Below, one piece after another: positions 8,775 through 19,986 of a stretch of 45,006 nucleotides of DNA. The position numbers and the translations under genes are program-made. The notes beneath the pieces were generated by a model. The model made no database searches and was not told where the DNA came from. It saw nothing but the letters and a program-made list of their open reading frames with translations. Position 1 is the stretch's first letter, and every line of letters starts with the position of its first letter. The stretch is from Pseudomonadota bacterium. GTDB taxonomy: Bacteria > Pseudomonadota > Alphaproteobacteria > G022571365. The stretch is from the NCBI GenBank assembly GCA_022571365.1, contig JACZXZ010000010.1:1-45006 (forward strand), read 5' to 3'.

Positions 8775-9275
8775 ATGGCGCTCTGCAACCCCAGTGACCT
8801 CAAGCAAAAGCTGCGCCCGGGCCAGCGTCTCATGGGCCTCGACGTGGGAACCAAGACCATCGGCCTGGCGCTGTCGGACTCGAGCCTCACCGTCGCAACG
8901 CCCATGGAAACGCTGCGCCGCACAAAATTCCGCGACGACCTCAGCCGCCTGCGGCGGATCATCGCCGAGCGCGGGGTCGACGGATTGGTGATCGGCCTGC
9001 CGATCAACATGGACGGCAGCGAGGGCCGGCGCGCGCAGTCCGTGCGCCAGTTCGCCGCCAACTTACTCGAGGCGATCGACATTCCGGCCGCGTTCTGGGA
9101 CGAGCGCCTGTCCACCGCCGCCGTCACCCGCATACTCCTCGAGGCCGAGGTCTCGCGCAAGCGCCGGCGCCAAGTGGTGGACAAGATGGCCGCCGCTTAC
9201 ATTTTGCAGGGCGCGTTGGATCACCTGGGCCAGCGCGAGGCTGGCGCGACGGACAGGCCGATGAACAGGCGATGA
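8775..9275 (+). CDS. ruvX: YqgF/RuvX-family nuclease, pre-16S rRNA maturation
   Basis: The 166-residue RNase H-fold protein belongs to the YqgF (RuvX) family, linked to 16S rRNA 5' processing and once proposed as a Holliday junction resolvase. GLDVGTKTIGLALSD carries the first catalytic Asp, VIGLPINMDGSEG the second strand, and FWDERLSTAAV the conserved DERLST. I favour ATG 8775, since MALCNPSDLKQKLRPGQRL resembles the short leader of alphaproteobacterial homologues; ATG 8733 is an alternative. The 3' end overlaps the next gene by 4 bp. Confidence 0.92.
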   Translation: MALCNPSDLKQKLRPGQRLMGLDVGTKTIGLALSDSSLTVATPMETLRRTKFRDDLSRLRRIIAERGVDGLVIGLPINMDGSEGRRAQSVRQFAANLLEAIDIPAAFWDERLSTAAVTRILLEAEVSRKRRRQVVDKMAAAYILQGALDHLGQREAGATDRPMNRR

Positions 9276-10186
9276 GCGGTGTCGTCGGCGCGCTCGCGCC
9301 CATCTTCCTGCTGATTTTGCTGGGCTATGTCATCCGCCGCTTAAAGCTTCTCGAGGCGGGCTTCTGGGAGCCGGCCGAGCGGCTCACCTATTTCGTCCTG
9401 TTTCCCGCCCTGTTGCTTGAAAACATGGCGACGGCGGAGCTCCGGGGGCTCCAGGTCCTGCCGATGGCGGCGGCCCTGGTCGGTGGCGTCCTGGTGGTCG
9501 CGGGTCTCCTGATCTCGCTGCGTCCGCGCCTGGGCCTGAACGGCCCGGCATTCACCTCGGTGTTCCAGGGTGCGATCCGCCCCAACACCTATGTCGGCCT
9601 CGCCGCGGCGGCGGCGCTGTCGAGCGAGGCCGGGATCACCCTCGCCGCGATCTCGGTCGCTACGGTGACGCCACTGGTCAACGTCTTGAGCGTGGTCGTG
9701 CTGGCCCGCCATGCCGGCGAAGCCGAAGCCAGCACAGGCCGGACGCTCGCCAGCATCGCGCGCAATCCGCTCATCCTAGCCGTCGCGGGGGGCGCCGCGC
9801 TCAACTGGACCGGCATCGGGCTGCCGCCAGTTGTGGACCCGGTGATCGATATCCTGGGACGGGCGGCGCTGCCCCTCGGCTTGCTGGCGGTAGGGGCGGG
9901 CCTCAACATCCCCGCGGCACGGACGGCCGGACGCACGCTGTTGCCGACCGCCGGCTTGAAGCTGGTCCTGCTACCGGGGCTCACTTGGCTTGCCTGCCTG
10001 GCCTTCGGCGTCGAAGGCGTGACCCGGACCATAGCGGTGCTGATGAGCGCCCTGCCCACTTCAGCCTCGTCCTACATTCTGGCGCGTCAGATGGGCGGAG
10101 ACCACGGGCTTTTGGCCGCCATCATCACCGTGACGACGCTCCTCGCCATCCTTACCCTGCCGGCGGCCGCCATCCTCGCCGGCTAG
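9272..10186 (+). CDS. AEC-family transporter (auxin efflux carrier type)
   Basis: The 304-residue protein consists almost entirely of hydrophobic segments, about ten transmembrane helices in two five-helix halves. The N-terminal [20 protein letters not shown], then [12 protein letters not shown] and a [15 protein letters not shown] segment, are typical of AEC permeases, which export or import small organic acids in the inner membrane. The substrate cannot be inferred. The start codon overlaps the ruvX stop (ATGA), so it is likely co-translated with ruvX and sits upstream of pyrB. Confidence 0.85.
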   Translation: MSGVVGALAPIFLLILLGYVIRRLKLLEAGFWEPAERLTYFVLFPALLLENMATAELRGLQVLPMAAALVGGVLVVAGLLISLRPRLGLNGPAFTSVFQGAIRPNTYVGLAAAAALSSEAGITLAAISVATVTPLVNVLSVVVLARHAGEAEASTGRTLASIARNPLILAVAGGAALNWTGIGLPPVVDPVIDILGRAALPLGLLAVGAGLNIPAARTAGRTLLPTAGLKLVLLPGLTWLACLAFGVEGVTRTIAVLMSALPTSASSYILARQMGGDHGLLAAIITVTTLLAILTLPAAAILAG

Positions 10187-10335
10187 CCGCCAACGGAACG
10201 CAGCGGGCTGTCCGCAACCGGCCTGTCAGGGGCAGGCCGAGGCGCGGCTCGAACCGCCTGCCGAGAGCGTGCAACTCGGCCTCCCATGGAACCGCCTTGC
10301 GGGTCGGGCGACGACCGACGTATAATGCCCCTTTA

Positions 10336-11310
10336 ATGACCGCGATCGCACGCGCCTCGAACATCCGTTTCCCGCACCGTCATCTGTTGGGAATCGAGGG
10401 GCTTTCGCCGGACGAGATCACGCTCTTGCTCGATCTCTCCGAATCCTATATCGAGTACCACCGCCAAGCCGACAAGAAGCGCGCCGTCCTGCGCGGACGA
10501 ACGCTCATCAACCTATTTTTTGAAACCTCGACCCGCACCCGGACGTCGTTCGAGCTGGCGGGCAAACGACTGGGCGGTAGCGTAATCAACATGTCGGTCG
10601 CGACCAGCGCCATCAAGAAAGGCGAGACCCTGATCGACACGGCGATGACCTTGAACGCCATGCATCCCGACGTGCTGGTGGTGCGTCACCCGGACTCGGG
10701 GGCGGTCAAGCTGTTGTCGGAGAAAGTGAACTGTGCCCTCATCAATGCCGGCGACGGCAGCCACGAGCATCCGACCCAGGCGCTCCTGGACGCGCTCACC
10801 ATCCGCCGCCGCAAGGGCCGCCTGAACGGTCTGGTAGTGGCGATCTGCGGTGACATCCTGCACAGCCGAGTGGCGCGTTCCAACATCCATCTCCTGACCA
10901 CCATGGGCACGCGCGTGCGCGTGGTCGCGCCCCCGACCCTGCTGCCTGCCGAGATCGAACGGCTCGGCGTCGAGGTCTTCAACGACATGAGGCGGGGGTT
11001 GGAGGACTGCGACATCGTGATGATGCTGAGACTCCAGTCCGAGCGCATGCATGGCACCTTCGTCCCGTCGACTCGCGAGTATTTCCACTTCTTCGGCCTC
11101 GATTACGAAAAGCTCAGCGCGGCGAAGCCCGACGCCATGATCATGCATCCAGGTCCCATGAACCGGGGCGTTGAGATCGACAGCGAGGTCGCCGACGACA
11201 TCGGCCGCAGCGCCATCACCGAGCAGGTTGAAATAGGGGTGGCCGTGCGCATGGCCTGCCTGGATATGCTGACGCGAACCCTGCCCCTCAGCGCGGCCGA
11301 ACTCGCCTGA
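10336..11310 (+). CDS. pyrB: Aspartate carbamoyltransferase catalytic chain
   Basis: The 324-residue PyrB condenses carbamoyl phosphate with aspartate in the second step of pyrimidine synthesis. The carbamoyl-phosphate site STRTR is at residues 65-69, [12 protein letters not shown] supplies the catalytic His and Gln, and [12 protein letters not shown] the aspartate-binding loop. I start at ATG 10336; the longer upstream frame has no similarity. The stop overlaps the start of the pyrC-like gene by one base, as in PyrB/PyrC' pairs where a non-catalytic dihydroorotase-like chain forms a complex with PyrB. No pyrI regulatory gene is adjacent. Confidence 0.96.
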   Translation: MTAIARASNIRFPHRHLLGIEGLSPDEITLLLDLSESYIEYHRQADKKRAVLRGRTLINLFFETSTRTRTSFELAGKRLGGSVINMSVATSAIKKGETLIDTAMTLNAMHPDVLVVRHPDSGAVKLLSEKVNCALINAGDGSHEHPTQALLDALTIRRRKGRLNGLVVAICGDILHSRVARSNIHLLTTMGTRVRVVAPPTLLPAEIERLGVEVFNDMRRGLEDCDIVMMLRLQSERMHGTFVPSTREYFHFFGLDYEKLSAAKPDAMIMHPGPMNRGVEIDSEVADDIGRSAITEQVEIGVAVRMACLDMLTRTLPLSAAELA

Positions 11311-12620
11311 TGGGCGCAAACGGTCCACCGGGACGGGTCGCCTACGTTAACGCGCGGCTCCTCGACCCGGCGAGCGGCCTGGATGCGCCGGGCGCGCTGC
11401 TCACCGAGGGCGAGGCGATCGCCGATTTCGGCCCGAATCTATTCCCGGACGGTGTTCCCGACGGCATCGAGGCCATCGATTGCCACGGCTGTTGCCTGGC
11501 ACCCGGGCTGGTCGACATGCGCGTGCAGCTCAGGGAACCCGGTGAGGAGCACAAGGAGACCATCGCCACGGCGAGCCGTGCGGCCGCCGCCGGCGGGATC
11601 ACCAGCATGGTCTCCCTGCCCAACACGGATCCGGCGGTCGACGGCGTGGCGGTCGTCGAGTTCCTCGCGCGGCGCGCGCGCGAGGTCAAGATGGTGAAGA
11701 TTTTCACATACGCCGCCGTGACCCGGGGCCTCGCAGGGCGCGAAATCACCGAAATGGGGCTCTTGGCCGAGGCCGGCGCGGTCGCCTTCAGCGACGGGGT
11801 CAAGGCCGTCTCCGACCCGCTCGTCATGCGGCGGGCGCTCAGCTATGCGCGCACCTTTGACCTATTAATCGCACAACATCCCGAAGAGCCGAGCCTCGCC
11901 GCCGGCGGCGTCATGAACGAGGGGGAGATCGCAACCCGGCTCGGCCTCCCCGGCATTCCCGCCGTGGCCGAGCCGATCATGGTCGAACGCGACATCCGCT
12001 TGGTGGAACTCACCGGTGGACGGTATCACGCCGCCCATCTTTCGACCGCCGCCGCGGTCGAGCAGATCCACCAAGCCAAGGAACGCGGACTGCCGGTCAC
12101 CTGCGATACGGCGCCGGCCTATTTCGCCCTCAATGAGACCGCGGTCGGCGATTACCGGACCTTCGCCAAGCTGTCGCCACCGCTGCGCTCAGAGGCTGAC
12201 CGCCGCGCCATCGGCGACGGCCTCAAAGACGGCATCATCGACGCCATCGCCAGCGACCATGCACCCCACGATCAGGATTCTAAGCGTCTTCCCTTCGCCC
12301 AGGCGGCCGACGGCATCGTGGGACTTGAAACCCTGCTGGCCCTTTCGCTTGAGCTATACCACAACGGCCACCTGCCGCTCCTCGAGGTGCTTCGCGCGCT
12401 CACGTTCGGTCCGGCCGAAATATTGGCCCTGCCCGCCGGACGGTTCAAGAAAGGCGCGGCCGCGGACCTAGTGTTGTTCGACCTGGATCAGCCCTGGCAG
12501 ATCGAGATCGACAACTTCCGCAGCAAATCGAAGAACTCGCCCTTCGATGGACGCCCTGTCCAGGGCCGCGTGTTGCGCACCGTGGTAGACGGCCGCTGGA
12601 TCTTTGTCCACGACGCCTGA
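11310..12620 (+). CDS. pyrC: Dihydroorotase-like protein (PyrC'), probably non-catalytic
   Basis: The 436-residue protein has the amidohydrolase TIM-barrel layout of type I dihydroorotase: APGLVDM near residue 64, LREPGEEHKET, SLPNTDP, AAHLSTA and ASDHAPH are all present. The first-strand metal motif HxH is replaced by Arg71-Val-Gln73, and the usual HCED region reads QHPEEP. The binuclear zinc site is therefore incomplete, and catalysis is unlikely. In other bacteria such PyrC' chains act as structural partners of PyrB, which fits the one-base overlap with pyrB here. An active PyrC should be encoded elsewhere in the genome. Confidence 0.9.
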   Translation: MGANGPPGRVAYVNARLLDPASGLDAPGALLTEGEAIADFGPNLFPDGVPDGIEAIDCHGCCLAPGLVDMRVQLREPGEEHKETIATASRAAAAGGITSMVSLPNTDPAVDGVAVVEFLARRAREVKMVKIFTYAAVTRGLAGREITEMGLLAEAGAVAFSDGVKAVSDPLVMRRALSYARTFDLLIAQHPEEPSLAAGGVMNEGEIATRLGLPGIPAVAEPIMVERDIRLVELTGGRYHAAHLSTAAAVEQIHQAKERGLPVTCDTAPAYFALNETAVGDYRTFAKLSPPLRSEADRRAIGDGLKDGIIDAIASDHAPHDQDSKRLPFAQAADGIVGLETLLALSLELYHNGHLPLLEVLRALTFGPAEILALPAGRFKKGAAADLVLFDLDQPWQIEIDNFRSKSKNSPFDGRPVQGRVLRTVVDGRWIFVHDA

Positions 12621-12623
12621 GCC

Positions 12624-13295
12624 GTGCCCGACCCGCTCGGAGATTTCGGCTATACTTGGCCGTTTTATGCGGCGGCGGCGTGCGGCTATCTCCTGGGCTC
12701 CATCCCCTTCGGCTTGATCCTGATCCGGCTGGCCGGGCTCGGCGATATCCGCCGCACCGGCTCGGGCAACATCGGCGCCACCAACGTCCTCAGAACCGGG
12801 AACAGGGCGTTGGCGATCCTGACGCTCATCCTGGACGGCGGCAAGGGTGCGGCAGCAGTTCTGTTGTTCGGGCGCATGGGGCCCGACATGGCGATGCTGG
12901 CCGGCGGCGGCGCCGTGATCGGCCACCTGATTCCGATATGGCTTAAATTCAAAGGCGGCAAGGGGGTGGCCACGGCCTTGGGCGTCCTGCTCGCCATCGC
13001 CTGGCCGGTCGGGATACTGGCTTGTGCGACTTGGCTCGTCGTGGCGGCGCTTACCCGTTACTCGTCTTTGGCTGCGCTCATCGCGCTGACGGCGGCGCCG
13101 GTCTATGCCTGGTGGCTGGCCTATCATCCGCCGGAGGTCTGGCCATTCACCTCGCCGGCGATCGTTACCCCCCAGCATGGCGCGCTCGCGCTGTTTCTCA
13201 CTGTGCTCATTATCTTGAGCCATCACGGCAACATCCGGCGACTCATTACCGGCCAGGAACCGAAGATCGACGGCAGGGCGGGCGGCTCCGAGTAA
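12624..13295 (+). CDS. plsY: Acyl-phosphate:glycerol-3-phosphate acyltransferase
   Basis: The 223-residue inner-membrane enzyme transfers an acyl group from acyl-phosphate to glycerol-3-phosphate, the first step of phospholipid synthesis. The three conserved cytoplasmic motifs are visible: GSGNIGATNVLR, the DGGKGAAAV loop, and FKGGKGVATALG. About six hydrophobic helices are predicted, and LLGSIPFGLI is the usual N-terminal helix. The start is GTG three bases after the pyrC-like stop. The C terminus is slightly longer than in many PlsY. Confidence 0.95.
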   Translation: MPDPLGDFGYTWPFYAAAACGYLLGSIPFGLILIRLAGLGDIRRTGSGNIGATNVLRTGNRALAILTLILDGGKGAAAVLLFGRMGPDMAMLAGGGAVIGHLIPIWLKFKGGKGVATALGVLLAIAWPVGILACATWLVVAALTRYSSLAALIALTAAPVYAWWLAYHPPEVWPFTSPAIVTPQHGALALFLTVLIILSHHGNIRRLITGQEPKIDGRAGGSE

Positions 13296-13354
13296 GCGTG
13301 GCAGGGCCGAACCTCAAGGAACAGTCCAGCGTGCAGGTTGACGCTGGCGGAGCC

Positions 13355-14497
13355 ATGTCCCATGGTCGGGCCATGGGGAGTGCTCATCAACGCGAGCTTT
13401 CGCCGGCCGAACGGCTCGCCTGGCTCCGCTTGATCCGCAGCGAGAACGTCGGGCCGACCACTTTTTTCAAGCTGCTGGAGCATTTCAGCACGGCGGAGGC
13501 GGCGCTAGCGGCACTGCCCGAACTCGCCCGGCGCGGCGGCCGGACTAAACCGGTCGCCATCTGTCCCAAAGCGGCGGCCGAGCGCGAGCTGGAAGCGCTC
13601 GCGAAGATCGGCGCGCGGCTTCTTGCCTGGGGCGAGCCGGACTATCCCGAAGCGTTGGCCGCGATCGACGACCCGCCGCCCCTGATTGCTGTCCGGGGCC
13701 ACGCTCACTTGTTGAAGCAGCGCATGGTGGCCATTGTCGGCGCCCGCAACGCCTCCGCCAACGGCCGCCGTTTCGCCCGTCAACTCGCGACCGACCTGGG
13801 CCAGAGCGGCCTGGTCGTGATCTCGGGCATGGCCCGCGGCATCGACGCGAGCGCCCATGAGGGCGCGCTCGGGACCGGCACCGTAGCGGTCATGGCCAGC
13901 GGGATCGACGTCATATATCCGTCCGAGAACACGGCCCTTTACGAAGAGATCGTGGCCCGCGGCGCAGCCCTTTCCGAGAACCCGCCAGGGTCAGAGCCGC
14001 TGGGCCGCTACTTCCCCCGCCGCAACCGGATGATCTCCGGCCTTTCGCTCGGCATCGTGGTGGTCGAGGCAGCGGCCCGATCGGGCTCGCTCATCACCGC
14101 GCGTCTGGCGCTGGAGCAAGGGCGTGAAGTCTTCGCCGTGCCGGGCTCGCCGCTCGACCCGCGGTGTCGGGGAACCAACAGCCTGATCCGCCAAGGCGCG
14201 GTTCTCACCGAGTCAGCCGAGGACGTGTTGAGCGTTCTGGAAGGCGTGTTGCGCCCACCGCTTGCCGAGCGCAGGCGAATCGTATTCCCCGCGCCGCCAG
14301 CGGCCTTGCCGAGCGAGGACGAGCTTGATACGGCCCGTGCCGAGGTGGTGGAAAGACTGAGCCCGGTCCCGACTCCGGTTGACGAAATCTTGCGGCAGTG
14401 CCAATTGTCATCTGCCGTGCTATCGACGGTCCTGTTAGAGCTCGAGCTGGCAGGCCGGTTAGAGCGGCACCCCGGCAATCAGGTCTCCTTGTCGTAA
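13355..14497 (+). CDS. dprA: DNA-processing protein DprA (natural transformation RecA loader)
   Basis: The 380-residue DprA/Smf protein binds incoming single-stranded DNA and loads RecA. An N-terminal SAM-like domain (LSPAERLAWLRLIRSENVG) precedes the Rossmann domain with VAIVGARNAS, VISGMARGID, MASGIDVIYPSEN, LSENPPG, FPRRNRMISG, and the C-terminal VPGSPLDPRCRGTNSLI. A winged-helix region (VDEILRQCQLSSAVLSTVL) closes the protein. The start is uncertain: ATG 13355 has a GGAG close by, while GTG 13298 and ATG 13373 are in frame. It follows plsY directly. Confidence 0.93.
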   Translation: MSHGRAMGSAHQRELSPAERLAWLRLIRSENVGPTTFFKLLEHFSTAEAALAALPELARRGGRTKPVAICPKAAAERELEALAKIGARLLAWGEPDYPEALAAIDDPPPLIAVRGHAHLLKQRMVAIVGARNASANGRRFARQLATDLGQSGLVVISGMARGIDASAHEGALGTGTVAVMASGIDVIYPSENTALYEEIVARGAALSENPPGSEPLGRYFPRRNRMISGLSLGIVVVEAAARSGSLITARLALEQGREVFAVPGSPLDPRCRGTNSLIRQGAVLTESAEDVLSVLEGVLRPPLAERRRIVFPAPPAALPSEDELDTARAEVVERLSPVPTPVDEILRQCQLSSAVLSTVLLELELAGRLERHPGNQVSLS

Positions 14498-14512
14498 TCA
14501 AACCGCCCACTA

Positions 14513-14532
14513 TCTATCTGTCTGTCTGTCTG
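14513..14532. repeat. Tetranucleotide tandem repeat between dprA and topA
   Basis: Four perfect TCTG units follow one TCTA unit in the 91 bp gap between dprA and topA. Tetranucleotide tracts of this kind can change length by slipped-strand mispairing. The tract is about 55 bp ahead of the topA start, so it may lie in or near the topA promoter or leader. Confidence 0.85.
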
Positions 14533-14588
14533 TCCGATTTGATCCATCCTATCTGTCACGTCGTCGACCATAGCTGAGCCGTTTCTCC

Positions 14589-17189
14589 ATGAATATCGTC
14601 GTCGTTGAATCGCCAGCCAAGGCGAGGACCATCAACAAGTATCTGGGCAAGGATTACACCGTGCTCGCGAGCCTCGGCCACGTGCGTGATCTACCGGCAA
14701 AGGAGGGCTCGGTCCGCCCGGACGACGACTTCGCCATGCGCTGGAAGATCGAACGCAAGGCGGAGGGGCTCATCCGCGAGATCTCTCGGGCCTTGAAGGG
14801 CGCGGACTGCCTTTACCTCGCCACCGACCCCGACCGCGAGGGGGAGGCGATTTCCTGGCACGTCCGGGAAGTTCTGAACGAGCGCCACGCCCTGGAGAAG
14901 GTCGAGGTCAAACGGGTGGTGTTCCACGAGGTCACCCGAGACGCGGTGCTCAAGGCCATGGTCAACCCACGCGAGATCAACCAAGAGTTGGTCGAAGCCT
15001 ATCTGGCGCGCCGGGCGCTGGATTATCTGGTCGGCTTCACCCTGTCGCCGGTGCTGTGGCGCAAGCTGCCAGGCAGCCGTTCGGCCGGACGGGTGCAGTC
15101 GGTGGCGCTTCGGCTCATCTGCGAGCGCGAGGCCGAAATCGAGGTCTTCAAACCACGCGAATACTGGACCGTGGATGCCGACTTTCTGACTCCGTCCGGG
15201 GTCAAGCTAAGCACGCGGTTAACCCATTTGAACGGCGAGAAGCTGGACAAATACGCCCTGGCCGATGAGATCGCGGCGCAAGCCGCAGCCGAAGCCATCA
15301 AGGCCCGCAGCTTCAAGGTCACGCGGGTCGAGCGCAAGCAAGTGCAGCGCAACCCGCAGCCGCCGTTCACCACATCCACCCTGCAGCAGGAGGCCTCACG
15401 GAAGCTTCGCCTGGGCGGCAGACGTACCATGCAGATCGCCCAGCGGCTCTATGAGGGTGCCAATCTCGGCGGCGAAACCGTCGGCCTGATCACCTACATG
15501 CGCACCGACAGCGTGACCCTGTCGCGGGAGTCAATCGGCGCCTGTCGGGAGCTGATCGGCCGCGAGTATGGCCCGGCCTACCTGCCAAAATCCCCACGGA
15601 TTTACAAGACCAAGACCAAAAACGCCCAGGAGGCGCACGAGGCTATTCGTCCGACCGACATCGCAAAACGGCCGGAGGACGTCGCCCGCTGGCTCGACCG
15701 GGACGAGCACAGCCTCTACGAGCTGATCTGGCGACGCACGGTGGCGAGCGGAATGAAAAGCGCCGTCCTGAACCAAGTCGCGGTCGACGTCGCGTCGCCC
15801 GACGGCAACGTGGCCCTGCGCGCCACCGGCTCGGTGGTCGTCTTCGACGGCTTTCTCAGGCTCTACCAGGAAGACCGCGACGACCCGGCGGAGGACGAGG
15901 AGTACGAGCGCGTCCTGCCCGATGTGGCCGACGACGACGCCCTCGACCGCAGAGCAGTCCGTCCCGGGCAGCACTTCACCCAGCCGCTGCCGCGCTACAC
16001 CGAAGCGAGCCTGGTCAAGCGCCTGGAAGAGCTGGGCATCGGCCGCCCGTCGACCTACGCCTCCATCCTCCAAGTCCTCCAGGACCGTGGATACGTGCGG
16101 CTGGAGCGCCGGCGTCTTGTGCCGGAGGATCGCGGTCGCCTGGTCACCGTTTTTCTCACCAGTTTCTTCAATCGCTATGTGCAGTACAACTTCACCGCGG
16201 AACTCGAAGACCAGCTCGACGACATTTCGGGTGGTCGCGTCAACTGGAAGACGGTGCTCACGGACTTCTGGGTCGCGTTCAGCCGCGCCGTCGACGAGAT
16301 CCGCGATCTGGGTTTCAAGGAGATACTGGAGACCCTCGACGCCGAGCTTGGCCCCCATTTCTTTCCCGACGAGGGCTCCGACAGGAATCCCCGGGCCTGC
16401 CCGACCTGTGAGAACGGGAGACTGAGCTTAAAACTGGGTAAGTTTGGTGCCTTCATCGGCTGCTCGAACTTTCCCGAGTGTCGCTACACGAGACCGCTTA
16501 CCGTCGACACGGATGCCGATGCGGCGGAGCGCTCAACCGAAACCGAGCGTCTCATCGGCACGGATCCGGTGAGCGGCAAGGCCGTGACAGTACGCAAGGG
16601 ACCTTACGGCCCCTACCTGCAGCTCGACGAGGCCGACGGCAAGCCCAAACGTGTCTCGCTGTCGAAGGGCATGGATCCAGCAGGACTCGACCTGGACACC
16701 GCGCTCCGTCTACTAACGCTGCCGCGCAAAGTGGGGATCCATCCGGAATCCGGCAAATCGATCACCGCCGGCATCGGCCGGTTCGGACCCTATCTGAAAC
16801 ACGACCGCACTTTCCGATCGCTCGAGTCCGTGGATGAGGTCCTGACTATCGGCCTCAATCGCGCCGTGACACTCCTGAACGAGCAGAAGGATCAGGGCGG
16901 GAGCACGCAGCTGCGCGAGATTGGGCCCCATCCCGAGGACGGCAAGCCGGTGCGCATTCTCAAAGGCCGCTACGGTCCCTATATCAACCATGGCGACGTC
17001 AATGCCCCTCTGCCCAAGAGCAAGTCCATTGACGACATCACCATGGAGGAGGCCCTTGACCTAATCGCGGCGCGTAAGGCCAAGTTAAAGTCCAAGACAG
17101 GCACCAAATGGGATCGACGCCGCGCGCGCAAGGCCGGCGCGGCGAAAGCCAAGAGAACGGACACGCCCGTTTCCTCTTCGGGCGAGTAA
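14589..17189 (+). CDS. topA: DNA topoisomerase I
   Basis: The 866-residue type IA topoisomerase relaxes negative supercoils. The TOPRIM domain occupies the first 150 residues (VVVESPAKARTINKYLG, LATDPDREGEAISWH), and the nucleophilic Tyr is in ITYMRTDSVTLS at about residue 303. One four-Cys zinc ribbon (CPTCENGRLSLK to GCSNFPECRY) follows the core. Three C-terminal repeats with the GPYGPYLQL / GRFGPYLKHD / GRYGPYINHG pattern then lead into a Lys/Arg-rich tail. The domain order is typical for alphaproteobacteria. The start ATG directly begins the conserved MNIVVVESPAKA. Confidence 0.97.
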   Translation: MNIVVVESPAKARTINKYLGKDYTVLASLGHVRDLPAKEGSVRPDDDFAMRWKIERKAEGLIREISRALKGADCLYLATDPDREGEAISWHVREVLNERHALEKVEVKRVVFHEVTRDAVLKAMVNPREINQELVEAYLARRALDYLVGFTLSPVLWRKLPGSRSAGRVQSVALRLICEREAEIEVFKPREYWTVDADFLTPSGVKLSTRLTHLNGEKLDKYALADEIAAQAAAEAIKARSFKVTRVERKQVQRNPQPPFTTSTLQQEASRKLRLGGRRTMQIAQRLYEGANLGGETVGLITYMRTDSVTLSRESIGACRELIGREYGPAYLPKSPRIYKTKTKNAQEAHEAIRPTDIAKRPEDVARWLDRDEHSLYELIWRRTVASGMKSAVLNQVAVDVASPDGNVALRATGSVVVFDGFLRLYQEDRDDPAEDEEYERVLPDVADDDALDRRAVRPGQHFTQPLPRYTEASLVKRLEELGIGRPSTYASILQVLQDRGYVRLERRRLVPEDRGRLVTVFLTSFFNRYVQYNFTAELEDQLDDISGGRVNWKTVLTDFWVAFSRAVDEIRDLGFKEILETLDAELGPHFFPDEGSDRNPRACPTCENGRLSLKLGKFGAFIGCSNFPECRYTRPLTVDTDADAAERSTETERLIGTDPVSGKAVTVRKGPYGPYLQLDEADGKPKRVSLSKGMDPAGLDLDTALRLLTLPRKVGIHPESGKSITAGIGRFGPYLKHDRTFRSLESVDEVLTIGLNRAVTLLNEQKDQGGSTQLREIGPHPEDGKPVRILKGRYGPYINHGDVNAPLPKSKSIDDITMEEALDLIAARKAKLKSKTGTKWDRRRARKAGAAKAKRTDTPVSSSGE

Positions 17190-17245
17190 GTGCGCCTTTT
17201 CAAAGCTCGACGAAATCCGTCGGTGATCAAAACCGCCGCAAGACC

Positions 17246-19462
<2,217 letters not shown>

Positions 19463-19986
19463 TCGGCCGGCTTGGCACTTCGCTTGTTACTATAGAAGGA
19501 TGAGTCGTTCTTCACTCTGCGCAACCGGACAGATGGGCAACGGTTTGGACCGGGGATATGGACCACGCCTCGACCCTTTGCCTAGGGCTGTGTTGCGGGT
19601 TGGGTTCGCACCCCCGCCCTGGTTTTGCGCCGCGTCCGGTTTGGTCGATAATGTCGAGCTCGACCGAAAAACGCGCCGATGACCCGATCCGATCCCGAAG
19701 GATTCGGCGCATGTTCCGCGCGCCGGCTGCGCCCGATGCCCAGGCGTAACGTAACGCTGCCCGGTCCGCATCTTGGCGACGGCAGATCGCCTCCGTGCTA
19801 TGTCAAAGCGCATAAGACCTACCGTGACTTCGACCGAGCACTCAGGGCATGCAGGCATCTGGCTTTCGTCGGCCATAGCCCTTACCTTAATGCTGCTACC
19901 CCGAGTCAAAGGAGTCATCGTTGCGTTGCACTGGGCTCTTGATCGCAGGGATGCATAAACACGGTCCGGTGATACCGGAGCGCCTC
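19463..19986. other. Degenerate stretch between rnr and the S41 protease
   Basis: No intact gene is evident in these 524 bp. The frame 19773-19958 ends in a hydrophobic segment and LLPRVKGVIVALHWAL, which resembles the C-terminal tail of DUF983 membrane proteins; this is listed separately. The rest shows no recognisable coding content on either strand. Confidence 0.5.
19850..19958 (+). pseudogene. Probable C-terminal remnant of a DUF983 membrane protein
   Basis: The frame encodes IWLSSAIALTLMLLPRVKGV followed by IVALHWAL, similar in my memory to the end of DUF983 proteins (a hydrophobic helix, then LLPxxKGxxVALQWAL). The N-terminal CPxCG zinc-finger pair expected for that family is not intact upstream. 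In related genomes a DUF983 gene often follows rnr, so the position fits. The match is short and made by eye. Confidence 0.4.

Noticed and set aside
10513-11328. 271-codon minus-strand frame across pyrB
   Set aside because: Antisense shadow of pyrB with no recognisable motif.
19490-19918. 142-codon minus-strand frame
   Set aside because: No motif, unusual composition and opposite direction to a better, though degenerate, DUF983-like tail.
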